A stretch of 64,000 nucleotides of DNA. Origin: Kriegella sp965368185. Its GTDB lineage: Bacteria; Bacteroidota; Bacteroidia; Flavobacteriales; Flavobacteriaceae. The position numbers were made by a program, and so were the translations under genes. Numbering within the stretch: the stretch's first letter is position 1; every line of letters begins with the position of its first letter. The DNA lies in the NCBI GenBank assembly GCA_965368185.1, contig CBDULZ010000001.1, positions 1 through 64,000 on the forward strand, read 5' to 3'. The notes under the pieces are model-generated. The model made no database searches and was not told where the DNA came from. It saw nothing but the letters and a program-made list of their open reading frames with translations. This document shows positions 62,066-64,000 of the stretch, piece by piece.

Positions 62066-64000
62066 TTAATTGAACGTATATCGCACACCTAATTGGGCTT
62101 GCCATCTTGATTGCAGACTTGAGTCGAAACTAAAAGTCTCTTTTAAATCGGGATCAAAGGTATAAACCGGATTCCGGTCGGCATCGACCGTCACGCCCAA
62201 GACTTCTTGATTGGTAGGTATTTGTACAACGCCCCAATCGGAAGAAATGAGGTTGCCCAAGTTTAGAATATCCAAGCTTAATTGCAAGGTATTCTTATTT
62301 CCGAACTTGATATCCTGTAAAACTTTTAAGTCCCAACGGCTTCTCCAAGGGGCCAGGGCCCCATATCTTTCCGCATAACTCCCACGGTTATCGTTTAAAT
62401 AGTCATCTTGTTGGATAAAAGCCTCATAGGCTTCTGCCTGACCGGCACCGCTAAAGGCCATTTGGTTTATCTCGGAAGCCGTCGGAATATATATCAAATC
62501 GTTATTTCGAGATCCTACTTGATCATTGTTGATGTTGCCCGCATTCAAGTAATTGTATCGCCCGCCTTGGGCATACTCAAAAAATGAAGATATCGTCGTA
62601 CCTGTTTTAAAAGCTTTCGAAATCACGCCTATAAATCGATGTGTATCACCATATTTTGAAAAGGCAAGCACATCGCTATTGGCATTTCCAGCAATCGCAT
62701 TACCATCAAAAGCATCAGCAGTAATTTCTGCCTCAATTGAGTTTACATCCTTTGAATTCAAATAACTATAGGCAAAACTAGTGAATAAACCATTATCAAA
62801 GTTCTTTTGTGCCTTAAGGACAGTATTTATAACCCTCCCTTTGTCCGAATTGGAAAAAACATAGGCATTATTACCCAAATCACCGTCGGAATAGTAGGGT
62901 CTATTATCTACTCCGTTCAAGGTTTGCGACGGGGCGCCCAATCCCCAGTTCTGCACATGGGCGGCATTTATATCTTTGGTAAACGAAAAATCCGTGGTAA
63001 AAACGATACCATTCTCCATTTTGTAATCGGCTCCCAGGCTTGTGCGCCAAACTTGTGGCCATTGATAATCAGGATCTATGATTTGGTAGAAGAATACATC
63101 TATCCCCTGGACCTGGTTACCCAGCCAAACGAAAGGGAATCGACCCGTAAATAATCCGGTTCCACCTCTTACCTGCAGGGTTCTATCGTTTTTGACATCC
63201 CAATTAAAACCTACTCGCGGTGAAACTAATAAACCATTCGACGGCATTTTCTCGGAATCTAAAAAAACTTGGCTTCCTGTTTCTGGATCCGTATAGGGTG
63301 TCGACGGAACGTATGTTCCGGTCGCGCCCCCTTTTCTGGAAATATTTTCACGAACCTTTTCGGCTGTATCAAAATACAATGGCTTGTCAAGTCGTACACC
63401 ATAGGTCAATTTAAAATTCTCGGTAACGTTCCATTCATCTTGAGCATAAAATGCCAATTGGCCCACATTTGTCTCGGCCAAGGCCCATCCACCCATATTT
63501 CCTGTGCCGTTGGCTTCTGAAGTGTTATGTATCGAAATGGCCGAATTGATCACTTCTTGATAGAACGCTACCAAATCCGACTCATTGGAAGGGTCCCTGA
63601 ACTCGGCAATCGAACCTGTTGGAAAGAAAGTTCCTTGGCCTCCATATCCGCCAAGATTGAACGAGTTTGCAAATTGAAATTTTTCAAAGGAAATACCAAC
63701 GGTAAAAGTATGGTCGCCTTTAAAAAAATTTAGATTATTAGTCAATTGAAAAACTTTTTGATCCAACGTGTTATTTATAGAAAATGGCTCAATGCCGCCA
63801 ATAATATAATTGGAGCCGCCAGATTCGTCCAGCAATGTAATTGCTGGAGCTGGTGTTGATTTGGGGTTTCTGAAATCATCAAAAACGGTATAGCCTACTT
63901 GTAATTTGTTGATAGCCTCATCGGATAAGGTCGAATTCAACTCTACCTGCACCGAATTTATTTTATTATTTATTTGGTATCCGGCATTTTCAAATTGTAA
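62066..64000 (-). CDS. Oar-like TonB-dependent receptor (partial, continues beyond the window)
   Basis: The frame is open without stop from 62066 to the right edge, so the GTG at 63952 is not the start; the plug and the regulatory domain lie outside the window. The visible part of about 644 residues is a large barrel, with NFFKGDHTFTVGISFEKF, LAFYAQDEWNVTENFKLTYGVRLDKP and NSKGRVI-type strands, and it ends SLQSRWQAQLGVRYTFN with a terminal aromatic/Asn. These segments match Oar-type receptors with an N-terminal carboxypeptidase-like domain. Ligand unknown. A terminator follows the stop. Confidence 0.88.
   Translation of the reverse strand, partial: LQFENAGYQINNKINSVQVELNSTLSDEAINKLQVGYTVFDDFRNPKSTPAPAITLLDESGGSNYIIGGIEPFSINNTLDQKVFQLTNNLNFFKGDHTFTVGISFEKFQFANSFNLGGYGGQGTFFPTGSIAEFRDPSNESDLVAFYQEVINSAISIHNTSEANGTGNMGGWALAETNVGQLAFYAQDEWNVTENFKLTYGVRLDKPLYFDTAEKVRENISRKGGATGTYVPSTPYTDPETGSQVFLDSEKMPSNGLLVSPRVGFNWDVKNDRTLQVRGGTGLFTGRFPFVWLGNQVQGIDVFFYQIIDPDYQWPQVWRTSLGADYKMENGIVFTTDFSFTKDINAAHVQNWGLGAPSQTLNGVDNRPYYSDGDLGNNAYVFSNSDKGRVINTVLKAQKNFDNGLFTSFAYSYLNSKDVNSIEAEITADAFDGNAIAGNANSDVLAFSKYGDTHRFIGVISKAFKTGTTISSFFEYAQGGRYNYLNAGNINNDQVGSRNNDLIYIPTASEINQMAFSGAGQAEAYEAFIQQDDYLNDNRGSYAERYGALAPWRSRWDLKVLQDIKFGNKNTLQLSLDILNLGNLISSDWGVVQIPTNQEVLGVTVDADRNPVYTFDPDLKETFSFDSSLQSRWQAQLGVRYTFN

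Noticed and set aside
1..64000. CRISPR arrays, insertion sequences, tRNA and rRNA genes
   Set aside because: No regular spaced repeats, transposase ORFs, cloverleaf-like stretches or rRNA segments were recognised on either strand by eye; a tool search could still find a diverged copy.

Overview
The window looks like a chromosomal segment of a marine-type flavobacterium (Bacteroidota, Flavobacteriaceae; perhaps near Maribacter, Zobellia or Arenibacter, but the genus is inferred only from general gene style). The signs are a SusC/SusD pair, three TonB-dependent receptors, a PorD-like type IX secretion protein, DUF4249/DUF4294/DUF4835-type proteins typical of the phylum, lipoproteins with acidic residues after the lipid cysteine, and many promoters of the Bacteroidota form TAnnTTTG instead of sigma70 -10 boxes. 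I saw no rRNA, tRNA, CRISPR array, insertion sequence, prophage or integron. Gene order is dense and mostly housekeeping.

Layout. 1-7.5 kb: tail of a RES-domain toxin, Pcm (minus), then a plus-strand run with an oxidoreductase, 3-hydroxybutyryl-CoA dehydrogenase, a PLP-homeostasis protein, an exonuclease/GIY-YIG fusion, a K+ channel-like protein, MiaA and gluconokinase. 7.5-12.5 kb (minus): an RprXY-like two-component system and a GT2-YbbR-CoaE operon. 12.5-18.6 kb (minus): FabI and a SusD/SusC pair without any accompanying enzyme or regulator, followed by about 0.8 kb of AT-rich non-coding DNA with repeated TTGCAA words and inverted repeats. 19.4-25.9 kb (minus): an envelope/CoA operon BamD-RpoZ-CoaBC-PorD-RecN, then DUF6913-DapA. 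26-30.9 kb (plus): a 5'-nucleotidase split into two lipoprotein genes, small membrane and acetyltransferase genes, a GT-C-like membrane protein and a CsaA-like tRNA-binding protein. 31-34.5 kb (minus): LigA, PrmC, GNAT. 34.5-37.7 kb (plus): RibD, HAD phosphatase, EamA transporter, YigZ. 38.3-41 kb: DnaA, a low-molecular-weight phosphatase and a short RsmI-like methylase. 41-44 kb (minus): two peptidoglycan enzymes, GNAT, DapF. 44-49.7 kb (plus): HtrA protease, long-form GAPDH, a coiled-coil membrane protein, GNAT, TrmD, L19. 49.8-50.2 kb: a structured non-coding transcript candidate. 50.4-58.8 kb: monomeric isocitrate dehydrogenase, a TonB receptor/DUF4249 lipoprotein pair, small DUF genes, M42 peptidase and Nudix hydrolase. 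58.8-64 kb (minus): bestrophin, HisS, DUF6495 and an Oar-like TonB receptor running off the window.

Functional themes are outer-membrane uptake (SusCD, receptor/DUF4249, Oar-like), envelope assembly (BamD, PorD, MltG, DapA/DapF, lysozyme-like enzyme), CoA metabolism (CoaBC, CoaE) and translation (TrmD, L19, HisS, MiaA, PrmC). I did not find a clear new multi-gene system. The best leads are the non-coding RNA candidate with its own promoter, stem-loops and terminator; the orphan SusCD pair with a long structured control region; altered catalytic motifs in CoaBC; and terminators or promoters pressed directly against start codons.
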